The notes: generated by a model not told the origin, from the sequence alone. 64,000 nucleotides of DNA from Stenotrophomonas sp. UBA2302 (GCA_002345545.1 DDVW01000040.1:17930-81929), one strand, 5' to 3'; positions 49,318 through 58,738 are shown, numbered from the stretch's first letter. Made by a program: numbers and translations.

Positions 49318-50655
49318 TCAGGGCTGCTGCGGGGAATCGGCCGTGTTCTCGGCACGGTCGCCACTGCGGAAGCTGACATAGGCATCGCCACGCAGTTCCT
49401 GCAGGAAGCGGTTGTACTCGTCTTCCAGCTTGCGGCGGCCGATGGTCTCGCGGATCTGCGCGCGGCGGTTGTCGTCGCCCACATCGGTCTGGCGCGTGGC
49501 CACGCGCTGGACGATATGCCAGCCGGCATCGGTACGGAACGGTGCGGTCACGCCACCGTCGCTGACGCTTTCAACCTGCCGGCCGAAATCCGGACCGAAC
49601 GCGTCGGCCGGGAACCAGCCCAGGTCGCCGCCCTGTCCGCGGCTGTTGGCATCATCGGAGGATTCCTTGGCGACGTCCTGGAAATCGGCGCCACCGGCGA
49701 TGCGCGCGCGCAGGGTTTCGATCCGGGCCTTGGCCGCGGCTTCGTCAAGCTGGTCGGTCACGCGCACCAGGATGTGGCGGGCATGGAACTCGGTCACGGT
49801 CTGCGCGGCGCCCTGGCTGCTGTTGCGCACTTCGACAAGCTTCAGCAACTGGAAGCCGCTCGGGCCGCGGATCGGGCCAAGCACGTCGCCGGCCTTCAAT
49901 GTCTGCAGCTGGCTGGTGAATGCGTTGGGGATTTCATCCACGCTGCGCCAGCCCAGGTCGCCGCCTTCCAGTGCGTTGGGGCTGTCGGAATAGCGCACCG
50001 CTGCGGCGGCGAAGTCCAGCTCACCCTTGTCCAGCAGCGCCTTGATGCCGTCGATCTTGCTCTGCCCGGTGTTGATCTGCTCGGCGCTGGCGCCGTCCGG
50101 CAGCGCGACCAGGATGTGCGCAAGGTGGTACTGCACGTCATTGGCGCTCTGCTGGGCCAGCGCCGCATCGACCTCGCCCTCGCTGACGCTGATGCGGCTC
50201 TGCGCGAAACTCTGGCGCAGGCGCTGGGTGGTGATCTCCTCGCGCACCGAGTTGCGGAAATCGGCAAAGCCGATGCCATCCTGGGCCAGGCGCTGGCGCA
50301 GGCCGTCCAGGTTGGTGCCGTTCTGCTGGGCGATGCTGTTGATGGCGTGGTTCAGCTCTTCGTCGCCGACGCGCACGCCACTGCCTTCGGCGCGCGCGAC
50401 CTGCAGTTTGACCAGCACCAGGCGCTCCAGCACCTGCCGCTCCAGCACCGCGTCCGGCGGCAGCTGGGCTTCACGTCCGGCGTACTGGTTCTTGATGTTG
50501 CTGACCGCACGTTGCAGCTCGCTCTGCAGGATCACGTCTTCATCGACGATGGCGGCGATGCGGTCCAACGGCTGCGCCTGCTGCGCAAGCACGGGGGCGG
50601 ACACGCCGGAGAACGCCAGCACGGTGGCGAGTAGAGCAGGGAGGGTTCTGGTCAT
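49318..50655 (-). CDS. surA: periplasmic chaperone/peptidyl-prolyl isomerase SurA
   Basis: SurA escorts unfolded outer membrane proteins, including LptD, across the periplasm. The 445-residue product has a signal peptide (1-24), an N-terminal chaperone domain (QPLDRIAAIVDEDVILQSELQ), and two parvulin domains (about 174-275 with LDFAAAAVRYSDSPNALEGGDLGW, and about 285-385 with ESSDDANSRGQGGDLGW). A C-terminal acidic segment follows. Its start overlaps the lptD stop by four bases. Confidence 0.97.
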   Translation of the reverse strand: MTRTLPALLATVLAFSGVSAPVLAQQAQPLDRIAAIVDEDVILQSELQRAVSNIKNQYAGREAQLPPDAVLERQVLERLVLVKLQVARAEGSGVRVGDEELNHAINSIAQQNGTNLDGLRQRLAQDGIGFADFRNSVREEITTQRLRQSFAQSRISVSEGEVDAALAQQSANDVQYHLAHILVALPDGASAEQINTGQSKIDGIKALLDKGELDFAAAAVRYSDSPNALEGGDLGWRSVDEIPNAFTSQLQTLKAGDVLGPIRGPSGFQLLKLVEVRNSSQGAAQTVTEFHARHILVRVTDQLDEAAAKARIETLRARIAGGADFQDVAKESSDDANSRGQGGDLGWFPADAFGPDFGRQVESVSDGGVTAPFRTDAGWHIVQRVATRQTDVGDDNRRAQIRETIGRRKLEDEYNRFLQELRGDAYVSFRSGDRAENTADSPQQP

Positions 50656-53093
50656 GGAATCAGGTTCGGATCGTAGTCGTCATCGTTCGCCTCGATATTT
50701 GCGGGCGGAACGAGGTACAGGTCGTCTCGGTTGTAGCCGAGAATAGCACGGCGCAAGGTGCGGTCCGTGTCCTGGCCGACCGAGCTCAGGCCCTTGAGCA
50801 CGAACTCGACCTGGAAGGAGTTGTTCATATCGCCTTCGCGGTTCTTCACGTAGCGGCGCGCCAGTGCGCGCACGGCCAGGCAGCAGCTGTCCCACTGCAC
50901 GCCGCCGATGATTTCCAGCGGTTTGCGGTCGGCTTCCAGCAATGAATAGTAGTAGCGGCCCACCACGCTCCAGCGCGGGTTGATCGGATACAGGAAGGAG
51001 AAGTCGACCTGCTTGAGCTGGTCGGCGCCATTGCTGGGGTTGCGGCGATAGCGGTAATTGAGGTTGATCACGCCATCTTCGGGGAACAGATAGCGGGCGC
51101 GCAGGCTGGCCAGGTCTTCCTTGCGGAACTTGGGATTCCACTGGTAGCTGGTGCCCAGCGTCCAGCGGTCGGTGACAGCCCAGTTCATATCGGCCACCCA
51201 GGCCGACTTGCCCTCGTGCACGACCGGATCGCTGGGGTTGAGCGTGACCCGCGCGTCGTCGAAATAGGTGATCTGGCCGATGCTGGCCGACAGCTTCTCG
51301 CGGCCATCGGCCTGGCGGATCAGGCGCGTGGTCAGGGCCGCGGTCAGCTGGTTGGCGTCGTTCTGGCGGTCGGCACCGGTGTAGCGCGAGTCGCGGAACA
51401 GCTGCCCCCAGCTGAAGGTGAAGGCACGGGTGTCGAACAGCGGCAACTCGCTCTGGTCGCGATACGGGGTGTTCAGATAGAACAGCCGCGGCTCCAGCGT
51501 GTGCAGGTAGGACTTGCCGTCCAGCGTGGTCTCGCGGTCGAAGAACAGGCCCATGTCGATGCTGGTGATCGGCATGTGGCGGGTCGGCGAGACGTTCCCG
51601 CGCAGTTGCTCGGGCGTGGCGGTGTTGGGGTTGATGCCGGCAGCGACCAGCTGCTTGCGGCGGATATCGTCGGCCAGTCCACGCTCGAGGTCATAGGCGG
51701 TGTAACGCCAGGCCAGGGTCGGGGTGATGTACCAGGCGGCGCCGGCCAGCGGCATCGACAGGTACGGTTTGATATCCAGGCGCGAGCCGCCGGGCATTTC
51801 GGTGACCACGCCGTTGCGCACGTACTCGCCATCGGCGTCGATACGCTTGCCGTGCACGTCGTCATGGGTGAAGCGCACCGCTTCGGCATAGATGCCGGCT
51901 TCCAGCCAATTGCCGAAGCTTTCCTCCCAGGTGCCGAACAGCCGCGGCTGGCGGCTGTAGGGCAGGGCGCGTTCGGTCAGCGTGTAGTCGGTCAGCTGCC
52001 AGTGGTCGGCCATGATGCCGGCGGTCCAGCTGCGGCCGGTGCCGTACAGGCCCGCCGTGCTGCTGAGGTTGGAGGAGGTGATGCCGTAGAGGCGGTTGGC
52101 GAAATCCTCGACATAGCGCTCGTCGCTGACCCAGGCCAGATTGGCGCGTGCCTGCCAGTTGCGGTCGAGGTTGTGGTAACCCCGGAATTCGACCTTGCCG
52201 CGATCGCGGTCGCGCAACGAGTCATTGGCCATGTAGGCCGTATCCAGCTGGCCTTTGCCACCGGGATAGAGGTAGCGGAACTCGTTGTCCAGCAGCAGTC
52301 CGCGCTTGCTCATCCAGCGCGGAGTCAAGGTGTCGTCGTAGTTCGGCGCCAGGTTGAAGTAGATCGGCTGGGCGTAATCGAAGCCGTTGCGCCCGGACAG
52401 GCTCAGCTTGGGATACAGCAGGCCGGTCTGGCGGCGGTCATCGATCGGAAACTTGAACCAGGGGGCGTACAGCACCGGCACCTTGCCGATGCGCAGCACC
52501 GCGTTGCGGGCGGTGCCGAAGCCTTCCTCGTTGTCCACTTCGATCTGCGGCGCGACCAGCTTCCACACCGGCTGCGAGGGATCGCAGGTGGTGTAGGTGG
52601 ACTGGTGCATCTGCCCGATCGAGCCCTGCAGGTCGATCGATTCGGCGCCGCCGTTGCCGCGGCGTGACACCAGCTGGTACTGGATGTTGCTGATCTTGTG
52701 GCTGTCGCTTTCCTGGTTGCCCTCGGCGCGCTCGGCCACCATGCGGATCGAGGAGTCGGAGTAGCGGACATTGCCCTCGGCGATGTAATTGCCGGTTTCG
52801 GTGTCGATGCGCAGGTTGTCGGTGCCCATGAACTGGTCACCGCGCTTGAGGATCACGTTGCCCTGGTACTGCGGAACCGTGCTGGTGCCGCTGAGCTCGT
52901 TGCCTTCGATATCGGTGGGCAGCTGGTCGCGGGCTGCGGCGGCGGCCTTGTCGGCTTGTGGGGCCTCACTGAAGGCCGGCAACACTTCGGTGGCCGGGCA
53001 CAGGCCCCAGTTCACCGGTTTGTCATCGGCCATGGCCGGCAGGCAGATGGCGATGCTCAGAGGCAGGGGGAGCAGACGGAGGGCTCGGCGCAC
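50652..53093 (-). CDS. lptD: LPS assembly protein LptD
   Basis: LptD is the outer membrane barrel that inserts LPS with LptE. The 813-residue product has a signal peptide (RRALRLLPLPLSIAICLPAMA), a beta-jellyroll OstA domain (about 95-250) and a large barrel ending in CCLAVRALARRYV and NDDYDPNLIP. Cys residues needed for the disulfide pairs are seen in NWGLCP, TTCDPSQP and DSCCLAV. The start is GTG at 53093, with no strong Shine-Dalgarno sequence and a TAG stop 13 codons upstream in frame. It heads the lptD-surA-pdxA-rsmA-apaG-apaH operon. Confidence 0.97.
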   Translation of the reverse strand: MRRALRLLPLPLSIAICLPAMADDKPVNWGLCPATEVLPAFSEAPQADKAAAAARDQLPTDIEGNELSGTSTVPQYQGNVILKRGDQFMGTDNLRIDTETGNYIAEGNVRYSDSSIRMVAERAEGNQESDSHKISNIQYQLVSRRGNGGAESIDLQGSIGQMHQSTYTTCDPSQPVWKLVAPQIEVDNEEGFGTARNAVLRIGKVPVLYAPWFKFPIDDRRQTGLLYPKLSLSGRNGFDYAQPIYFNLAPNYDDTLTPRWMSKRGLLLDNEFRYLYPGGKGQLDTAYMANDSLRDRDRGKVEFRGYHNLDRNWQARANLAWVSDERYVEDFANRLYGITSSNLSSTAGLYGTGRSWTAGIMADHWQLTDYTLTERALPYSRQPRLFGTWEESFGNWLEAGIYAEAVRFTHDDVHGKRIDADGEYVRNGVVTEMPGGSRLDIKPYLSMPLAGAAWYITPTLAWRYTAYDLERGLADDIRRKQLVAAGINPNTATPEQLRGNVSPTRHMPITSIDMGLFFDRETTLDGKSYLHTLEPRLFYLNTPYRDQSELPLFDTRAFTFSWGQLFRDSRYTGADRQNDANQLTAALTTRLIRQADGREKLSASIGQITYFDDARVTLNPSDPVVHEGKSAWVADMNWAVTDRWTLGTSYQWNPKFRKEDLASLRARYLFPEDGVINLNYRYRRNPSNGADQLKQVDFSFLYPINPRWSVVGRYYYSLLEADRKPLEIIGGVQWDSCCLAVRALARRYVKNREGDMNNSFQVEFVLKGLSSVGQDTDRTLRRAILGYNRDDLYLVPPANIEANDDDYDPNLIP

Positions 53094-53181
53094 GCGGTTG
53101 GGTTTCAGGGAAAACGGCCGCTAGCTTGCCGTATCGCCCGCAACGGGGCAATGAAGACGGGCCGGGCGCGGGTGGCGGGAT

Positions 53182-54114
53182 TCAGCGTCTGGCCGGTTGC
53201 GCCATCAGCGCCTGGACGTGGGCCACGCTGCACTCGCGCAGCGCCTGCAGGTCGTAACCGCCTTCCAGCATCGATACCACCCGGCCGCTGGCGTGGCGGT
53301 CGGCGATGCCCGCCAGTTCCTTGCCGAGCCAGCGGAAATCCTCCGCTTCGAGCATCAGGTCGGCCTGCGGATCATGCATGTGCGCGTCGAAACCGGCGGA
53401 GATGAACAGCAGCTGCGGGCGGAAGGCGTCGATCTGCGGCAGCAGATCGTCGGCCCACACATTGCGGAAGCGGAAGCCGTCGCTGCCGGGGGGCAGCAGG
53501 ATGTTGCAGACGTTGCCGACGCCGCGTTCGCGCATGTTGCCCGAATACGGGAACAGCCCGGACTGGTGGGTGCTGTAGTAGGCCATCTTCGGCTCGGTCT
53601 CGAAGATGGCCTGGGTGCCGTTGCCGTGGTGGACGTCGAAATCGACGATGGCGATCCGCTCCAGACCGTACTGGTCACGGGCGTAGGCGGCGGCCACGGC
53701 GATGTTGTTGAACAGGCAGAAGCCCATCGCGGTATCGACGGTGGCGTGGTGGCCGGGCGGACGCACCGCGCAGAACGCCCGGCGCTGGTTTTCTTCCAGC
53801 ATCACCGCATCCACCGCGGCGACGCCGGCGCCGGCCGCGTGCAGGGCGGCGGTGGCCGAGCCGGGCGAGGTGAAGGTGTCCAGATCTAGGCGCCGCAGTG
53901 GCGCGGTCTGCACCTGCAGCACGTCATCGATCAGTTCGCGTGCATGCACCCGTGCCAGTTCGCCGAGTTTGGCCGGTGGCGCGTCGCGCCACTCCAGTTG
54001 CGCGGGAAAGGCCTCGCGCAGGGCGGCGATGACCGCCTGCAGACGCTCCGGCGACTCGGGATGGTCGCTGCCGGGGTCATGCTCAAGGCAGGCGGGGTGG
54101 GTGAATACCAGCAT
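53182..54114 (-). CDS. histone deacetylase family protein
   Basis: This 310-residue zinc-dependent deacetylase belongs to the HDAC/acetylpolyamine amidohydrolase superfamily. Visible are HDPGSDHPESPERLQAV, the active-site His pair RPPGHHA, the zinc ligands FDVHHGNGTQ and GFDAH, and LEGGYDLQALRECS. The substrate is unknown; polyamines or acetylated lysines are candidates. It follows the adenosyltransferase gene on the same strand with a 54-base gap. Confidence 0.9.
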   Translation of the reverse strand: MLVFTHPACLEHDPGSDHPESPERLQAVIAALREAFPAQLEWRDAPPAKLGELARVHARELIDDVLQVQTAPLRRLDLDTFTSPGSATAALHAAGAGVAAVDAVMLEENQRRAFCAVRPPGHHATVDTAMGFCLFNNIAVAAAYARDQYGLERIAIVDFDVHHGNGTQAIFETEPKMAYYSTHQSGLFPYSGNMRERGVGNVCNILLPPGSDGFRFRNVWADDLLPQIDAFRPQLLFISAGFDAHMHDPQADLMLEAEDFRWLGKELAGIADRHASGRVVSMLEGGYDLQALRECSVAHVQALMAQPARR

Positions 54115-54168
54115 GGCCGCACTGTATCCGTCGGCGCCGCCGGCTGTGCGACGCCGTTGAAGGGGAGG

Positions 54169-54723
54169 TCAGCCGTGGCGGCGTTCGTGGTTCCACAGCA
54201 CTTCGCCGTGGCCATCGGCGCGGGCCAGCACGCGCGCCAGCACGAACAGCAGGTCCGACAGGCGGTTCAGGTAGCGCACCGCTTCACCGCGCACCTCTTC
54301 CACCCGGGCCAGCGCCACGGTTTCGCGCTCGGCGCGACGGACGATGGTGCGGGCCAGGTGGCAGCGCGCGGCGCCTTCGCCGCCGGCCGGCAGGATGAAA
54401 TCCTTCAGTGCCGGCAGGTCGTCGTTGTAATGGTCCAGGTGCTGTTCCAGCGCGTCGATGTCGGCGGCATGGATCGCGGCGTGGCCGGGGATGCACAGCT
54501 CGCCGCCCAGGTCGAACAGCTGGTGCTGGACGGTGGTCAGCAGGGCACGGATGTCGTCGGGAATCTGCACCGCCAGCAGTACGCCGATGGCCGAATTGGC
54601 CTCATCCACGGTGCCATAGGCGTTGACCCGGGCTGAATCCTTGCCGGTGCGGCTGCCATCACCCAGGCCGGTGCTGCCGTCGTCACCGGTACGTGTGTAG
54701 ATCTTGGAAAGTCGGTTGCCCAT
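54169..54723 (-). CDS. PduO-type cob(I)yrinic acid a,c-diamide adenosyltransferase
   Basis: This 184-residue ATP:corrinoid adenosyltransferase makes coenzyme B12. Visible are the ATP-binding KIYTRTGDDGSTGLGDGSR, YGTVDEANSAIG, LFDLGGELC, and the C-terminal RRAERETVAL, LNRLSDLLFVLAR and the conserved NHE region. It lies 15 bases after a BtuM-like membrane gene on the same strand, so uptake and adenosylation of cobalamin are likely coupled. No corrin ring synthesis genes are present in the window. Confidence 0.93.
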   Translation of the reverse strand: MGNRLSKIYTRTGDDGSTGLGDGSRTGKDSARVNAYGTVDEANSAIGVLLAVQIPDDIRALLTTVQHQLFDLGGELCIPGHAAIHAADIDALEQHLDHYNDDLPALKDFILPAGGEGAARCHLARTIVRRAERETVALARVEEVRGEAVRYLNRLSDLLFVLARVLARADGHGEVLWNHERRHG

Positions 54724-54738
54724 TGCGCTGCGCCCGCC

Positions 54739-55320
54739 TCAGTGGGCGACGCGGCCGGCGGCCGGCTGCTTGCGGATGGCCTCGACGGCAACCTGCACCA
54801 GTGCGGCGGCGCCGACGTACATGGCGGCAGTCCGCGTGTACGGCAGCAGCCAGTCGGCATAGTTCCTGGCCCAGCCGGCGAAGCTCGGCTCGGCAACCAC
54901 GGCGCTGGCCCAGTAGAAGCTGCCCTGGGCGATCAGGTGGCACAGCGCCACCGAGCCGACCAGGCTGGCGGCCAGCAGGCCCAACGACTTCCAGCTGGTG
55001 CCGGCATAGCCGCGGCGCAGCAGCATGCCGCCGGCCCACATCGCGAAATACGCGGGGATCAGCATCCAGTAGGCGGCCGACACGCAGTAGTGCTGCCAGA
55101 AGCTCATGCCCTGGCTGGAGATCACCGCCCAGTCCACCGCCACCGCCAGACCCATCAGCAGCGGGAATGCCCAGCGGCTCCAGCTGCGCAGGTAGAAGCC
55201 ACCGATGAAGAACACCGCCCACGACGCATCCGGGACCGGTGCGAAATGGTTGAGGCGGGTGCCGGCCATCAGCAGCACGAGCAGGGACAGGACGAGGGTG
55301 CGTTGGACGTTGGCGGTCAT
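54739..55320 (-). CDS. BtuM-like predicted cobalamin transporter
   Basis: This 193-residue inner membrane protein has about six hydrophobic segments. Features include TRLNHFAPVPDASWAVFFIGGFYL near the N-terminus, a conserved-looking Cys79 in WQHYCVSAAYWMLIP, and an aromatic-rich remainder. BtuM proteins from Gram-negative bacteria have a cysteine near position 80 that binds cobalamin, and are often beside an adenosyltransferase. The pairing with the PduO-type gene 15 bases downstream supports this. The assignment rests on context and a few residues, so it is moderate. It is divergent from ubiH. Confidence 0.6.
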   Translation of the reverse strand: MTANVQRTLVLSLLVLLMAGTRLNHFAPVPDASWAVFFIGGFYLRSWSRWAFPLLMGLAVAVDWAVISSQGMSFWQHYCVSAAYWMLIPAYFAMWAGGMLLRRGYAGTSWKSLGLLAASLVGSVALCHLIAQGSFYWASAVVAEPSFAGWARNYADWLLPYTRTAAMYVGAAALVQVAVEAIRKQPAAGRVAH

Positions 55321-55440
55321 GGCGGTGATCGGTTTCCGTTAATCAGGCGGTCATTCTAGCCGCAGTGGCGGCGGACCGGTGGTGCGCCGCGGCGGGCGCG
55401 CTGCGGCCAATCCGCCGGAGCGAGCCTTTATCATTGCCGC

Positions 55441-56652
55441 ATGAGCAAGAACCATGACGTAGTGATCGTTGGCGGCGGGTTGGTCGGTGCCAGCCTGGCC
55501 ATCGCGCTGGACCGGCTGGGGCTGGATGTGGGGCTGGTCGAGGCCACGCCCGGCGGCACCCTGCCGGCGGTGTTCGACCAGCGCAACCTGAGCTTCGCCG
55601 CAGCTACGGTCAACGCGCTGGGTGCGTTGGGGGTGATGCAGAAGCTGGCCCATCCGGGCGGGCCGATCCGCCGCATCCATGTCAGCCGTGCCGGTGATTT
55701 CGGCCGGGTGGTGATGCGCGCGGAGGATTACGGCCGCGAGGCCTTCGGCCAGGTGGTGGTCGCGCGTGATTTCGGTGAGGCACTGGAAGCGCGCTTGGCG
55801 GAATTGCAGAACCTGACCCGCTACCGCCCGGCGACGTTCGTCACGCTGGGCGACTGCGCCGATGGCCGCCGCGAGGTGGTGATTGCCGGCGACACCGGCG
55901 AGCAGCGCCTGCGGGCGCGGCTGGTGGTCGGTGCCGATGGCACCCGCAGCGCGGTGCGGCAGGCACTGGGCATCGACATCACCGAGCACGACTACTGGCA
56001 GACCCTGTTCGTGGCCCGCGTGCGCGCGGCCAAGGCGCCGGATGGCAGTGCCTGGGAGCGCCTCACCGCTACCGGACCAACCGCCCTGCTGCCGCGCGGC
56101 GACCGCCATTACGGCGTGGTCCACGGCGTGGCCCGCGACCAGGCCGAGGCGGTGATGGCACTGGACGAGGCGGCGTGGTTGGCACGGCTGCAGGACGCGG
56201 TGGGCTGGCGGGCGGGGCGGCTGCTGGAAAGCGGCCCGCGCAGCGCCTATCCACTGATCCAGGTGCTGGCACAGAAACTGGTGGGCCAGCGTGCGCTGCT
56301 GCTGGGCAATGCCGCGCAGACCATCCATCCGCTGGGCGCGCAGGGCTTCAACCTGGGCCTGCGCGATGCGCTGACGCTGGCCGAACTGATTGCCGATGAC
56401 GCCGCCGATCCGGGCAGCGATGCCCTGCTGCAGGCCTATGTGCAGCGACGTGGGCCGGATCGCGAGCAGACGCTGGCGTTTTCCGATGGACTGGCGCGGC
56501 TGACCAGCAATGCTGCGCCGTTGCTGCGGCCGTTGCGCAGCCTCGGGCTGGTTGCCGCGGCGCAGGCCGGCGCGGTGCAGTCGTTCCTGGTCGGCGGGGC
56601 GATGGGATTCCGCGGGCAGGTGCCCGAACTGTGCAGGAGCGAAGTGCGATGA
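55441..56652 (+). CDS. ubiH: ubiquinone biosynthesis FAD monooxygenase UbiH
   Basis: UbiH hydroxylates the ring of a ubiquinone precursor (2-polyprenyl-6-methoxyphenol) using FAD and oxygen. The 403-residue product has the N-terminal GGGLVGASLAIALDR dinucleotide fold, the DG motif VVGADGTRSAVR, and the FAD GNAAQTIHPLGAQGFNLGLRD segment. It overlaps the next UbiH-family gene by four bases (ATGA). The exact ring position cannot be decided from sequence alone. Confidence 0.9.
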   Translation: MSKNHDVVIVGGGLVGASLAIALDRLGLDVGLVEATPGGTLPAVFDQRNLSFAAATVNALGALGVMQKLAHPGGPIRRIHVSRAGDFGRVVMRAEDYGREAFGQVVVARDFGEALEARLAELQNLTRYRPATFVTLGDCADGRREVVIAGDTGEQRLRARLVVGADGTRSAVRQALGIDITEHDYWQTLFVARVRAAKAPDGSAWERLTATGPTALLPRGDRHYGVVHGVARDQAEAVMALDEAAWLARLQDAVGWRAGRLLESGPRSAYPLIQVLAQKLVGQRALLLGNAAQTIHPLGAQGFNLGLRDALTLAELIADDAADPGSDALLQAYVQRRGPDREQTLAFSDGLARLTSNAAPLLRPLRSLGLVAAAQAGAVQSFLVGGAMGFRGQVPELCRSEVR

Positions 56653-57827
56653 GCCGGCGCGGGCAGTGGGATGCGGTGGTGGTCGGCGGCGGCGTGGTCG
56701 GCGCGACCTGTGCGCTGGCGTTGGCCGCGGAAGGCTTGCAGGTGGCACTGGTGGAGGGCCGCGAGCCGTCGCCGTGGTCGCCGCAGCGGCCCGACCTGCG
56801 GGTGTTCGCCTTTGCCGCCGACAACGCCGCGCTGTTGCAGTCGCTTGGCGTCTGGGCGCAGATCGAGCGCGGGCATGTGTGCCCGTACCGGCGCATGACC
56901 GTGTGGGATGCCGGCGGTGGCGGCGACCTGGACTTCGATGCGGACACGCTGGGCCGACGCGAGCTGGGCTGGATCGTCGAGAACGGCCTGCTGGTGGATC
57001 GGTTGTGGGCGGCGCTGCCGGCGGCCGGGGTGCAGGTGTACTGCCCGGCGCGGGTGGAGGCGATGGAGCAGGACGCGCACAGCGTGCGGCTGCGGCTGGA
57101 TGACGGCCGTCGGGTGGAGGCGGGTATCGCCATCGCCGCCGATGGCGGTGAATCCACCCTGCGCCGGCTGGCCGGGCTGGAGGTGTCGCGGCAGGACTAC
57201 GGCCAGCGCGGCGTGGTCGGCTATGTCGACAGCGAACTGCCCAACCAGGCCACCGCCTGGCAGCGTTTCCTCGATACCGGTCCGCTGGCGGTGCTGCCGT
57301 ACGAAAAACATCGCAGCTCGATCGTCTGGACCCTGCCCGATGCCGAGGCCGAGCGGGTGCTGGCGCTGGACGATGCCAGCTTCGCCCGCGAGCTGACCAA
57401 CGCCTTTGCCGGACGGCTGGGAGCGATGACGATGGCCTCGCCGCGCGCGGCGTTCCCGCTGCGGCTGCAGCTGGCCAAGCGCTATGTGGCCGGCCGCGTG
57501 CTGACCCTGGGCGATGCCGCGCACGTGGTGCACCCGCTGGCGGGGCAGGGCGTGAACCTGGGCGTGCGCGATGTGGCCGGGCTGCGTGATCTGGTGCGCG
57601 AGGCGGCACAGCGCCGCCAGGACTGGAGCTCGCCGCACCGCCTGCAGCGCTGGGCACGTACCCGCCGCAGCGAGAACACCGTGGCCGCCTACGGTTTCGA
57701 TGCGATCAACAGCGTGTTCTCCAACGACGAACTGCACCTGACGCTGGCACGCGGTGCGCTGCTCGGCCTGGCCGGGCGCGTGCCGCCGCTGCTGTCGCTG
57801 TTCTGGAAACGCGCCTCGGGGCTGTAG
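56649..57827 (+). CDS. UbiH/UbiF/VisC/COQ6 family FAD hydroxylase
   Basis: This is a 392-residue paralogue of the upstream gene. It has GGGVVGATCALALA, IAADGGESTLRR, and LGDAAHVVHPLAGQGVNLGVRD. It probably performs another hydroxylation of the ubiquinone ring (UbiI, UbiF or UbiM type). I cannot assign the position. The ATG at 56649 overlaps the ubiH stop by four bases. Two tandem family members suggest the pathway's successive hydroxylations are run from one transcript. Confidence 0.9.
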   Translation: MSRRGQWDAVVVGGGVVGATCALALAAEGLQVALVEGREPSPWSPQRPDLRVFAFAADNAALLQSLGVWAQIERGHVCPYRRMTVWDAGGGGDLDFDADTLGRRELGWIVENGLLVDRLWAALPAAGVQVYCPARVEAMEQDAHSVRLRLDDGRRVEAGIAIAADGGESTLRRLAGLEVSRQDYGQRGVVGYVDSELPNQATAWQRFLDTGPLAVLPYEKHRSSIVWTLPDAEAERVLALDDASFARELTNAFAGRLGAMTMASPRAAFPLRLQLAKRYVAGRVLTLGDAAHVVHPLAGQGVNLGVRDVAGLRDLVREAAQRRQDWSSPHRLQRWARTRRSENTVAAYGFDAINSVFSNDELHLTLARGALLGLAGRVPPLLSLFWKRASGL

Positions 57828-57887
57828 GCGGGCGGAGGCTGGCCTTGCAGCATCGGCGCCGGCGCCACGGCGGCGCCTGTCCGGGAC

Positions 57888-58289
57888 TCAGTCCTTCAGC
57901 CAGCCGGCCAGCTGTTCGCGCGTCAGCCTGCCGCGGCGGTGGCTGTCCAGCGCATTGAATTCATCGGCCAGTGCCGGGTTGGCCTGCGCCTCCTCGCGGC
58001 TGATGAAACCGTCGCCGTCCACGTCCAGCGCGGTGAAGTCGATCCGGTAATCGCCGATCACGCTGTCCGGCTGGATCGAGCGCACCATGACCTCGGCCTG
58101 GCCGGGGGCGGTCTGCACCCGGGCGGCGTGGGTGACCCGGCCGGTGGCGAGCGTCTGCTCGCGGACATTCACGGGCGTGTCCTGCAACGGCACGGTCACC
58201 GCGGTGTCGCGTGGCGCGGTCTGGGCATGGGCCGCGTTCACGGCCAGCGGGACTAACAGGATCAGGGCTAGGCGGATGGCGTGGTGCAC
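57888..58289 (-). CDS. secreted EF-hand domain protein
   Basis: This 133-residue exported protein has a signal peptide (1-22), a linker, and one canonical calcium loop DVDGDGFISREE (about residues 90-101). A second, degenerate hand (LDSHRRGRLTREQL) follows. The start is GTG at 58289 with GAGG five bases upstream. The next gene upstream on the same strand encodes a shorter paralogue. The function is unknown; calcium sensing or binding in the periplasm is possible. Confidence 0.8.
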   Translation of the reverse strand: MHHAIRLALILLVPLAVNAAHAQTAPRDTAVTVPLQDTPVNVREQTLATGRVTHAARVQTAPGQAEVMVRSIQPDSVIGDYRIDFTALDVDGDGFISREEAQANPALADEFNALDSHRRGRLTREQLAGWLKD

Positions 58290-58346
58290 GGGGAACCTCG
58301 TTGTATGGGGAGTGGCCGCCTGCCGGTAACCGCCCCGGCTGATGCT

Positions 58347-58649
58347 TCATCCAGCCTCCCGTTCGGCCTTGTCCAGGCGTCCGCGGTGGTGGGTGTCGAG
58401 CGCGTCGAACTCGCGTTCGAGGGCCGGGTTGGCCTTGGCTTCGGCGCGGCTGATGAAGCCGTCGTGGTTGCGGTCCAGCGTGGCGAAGTCGATATGGTAG
58501 TCGCCCTTGATCGAATCGGGCTCTTGCGCGGTCACCGTCACCGGCGTGCCGTTCTCATCGAGGGTGACCTTGCCGGCTTTCTGGGCGAACGCGGGCAGGC
58601 TGGTGGCGCACAGCAGTGCGGCGGAAAGCAACAGGCGCAGCGTTTTCAT
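58347..58649 (-). CDS. secreted EF-hand protein, short paralogue
   Basis: This 100-residue exported protein has a signal peptide (about 1-22, ending AFA) and DSIKGDYHIDFATLDRNHDGFISRAE. The first calcium loop, DRNHDGFISRAE, keeps Asp at positions 1 and 5 and the final Glu. The second hand is degenerate (LDTHHRGRLDKAE). It closely parallels the neighbouring 133-residue protein, as in a tandem duplication. The ATG at 58649 is used rather than an upstream in-frame codon because it yields a signal peptide. Confidence 0.8.
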   Translation of the reverse strand: MKTLRLLLSAALLCATSLPAFAQKAGKVTLDENGTPVTVTAQEPDSIKGDYHIDFATLDRNHDGFISRAEAKANPALEREFDALDTHHRGRLDKAEREAG

Positions 58650-58738
58650 CGCATGACTCCCTGGGGTGTGGTGCGCCGGTGATGCTCCCCCCGCGGGAGT
58701 TGACGGCCCATGCAATGCGAATAAAGGTTGTGCTGCGT

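Noticed and set aside
48352..50634. 760-codon plus-strand frame opposite pdxA and surA
   Set aside because: It is antisense to conserved operon genes and shows only composition-driven sequence.
55353..55440. Possible B12 riboswitch upstream of the BtuM-like gene, because GCCACTG appears
   Set aside because: Only this one short motif matches; the other conserved cobalamin riboswitch blocks are absent.
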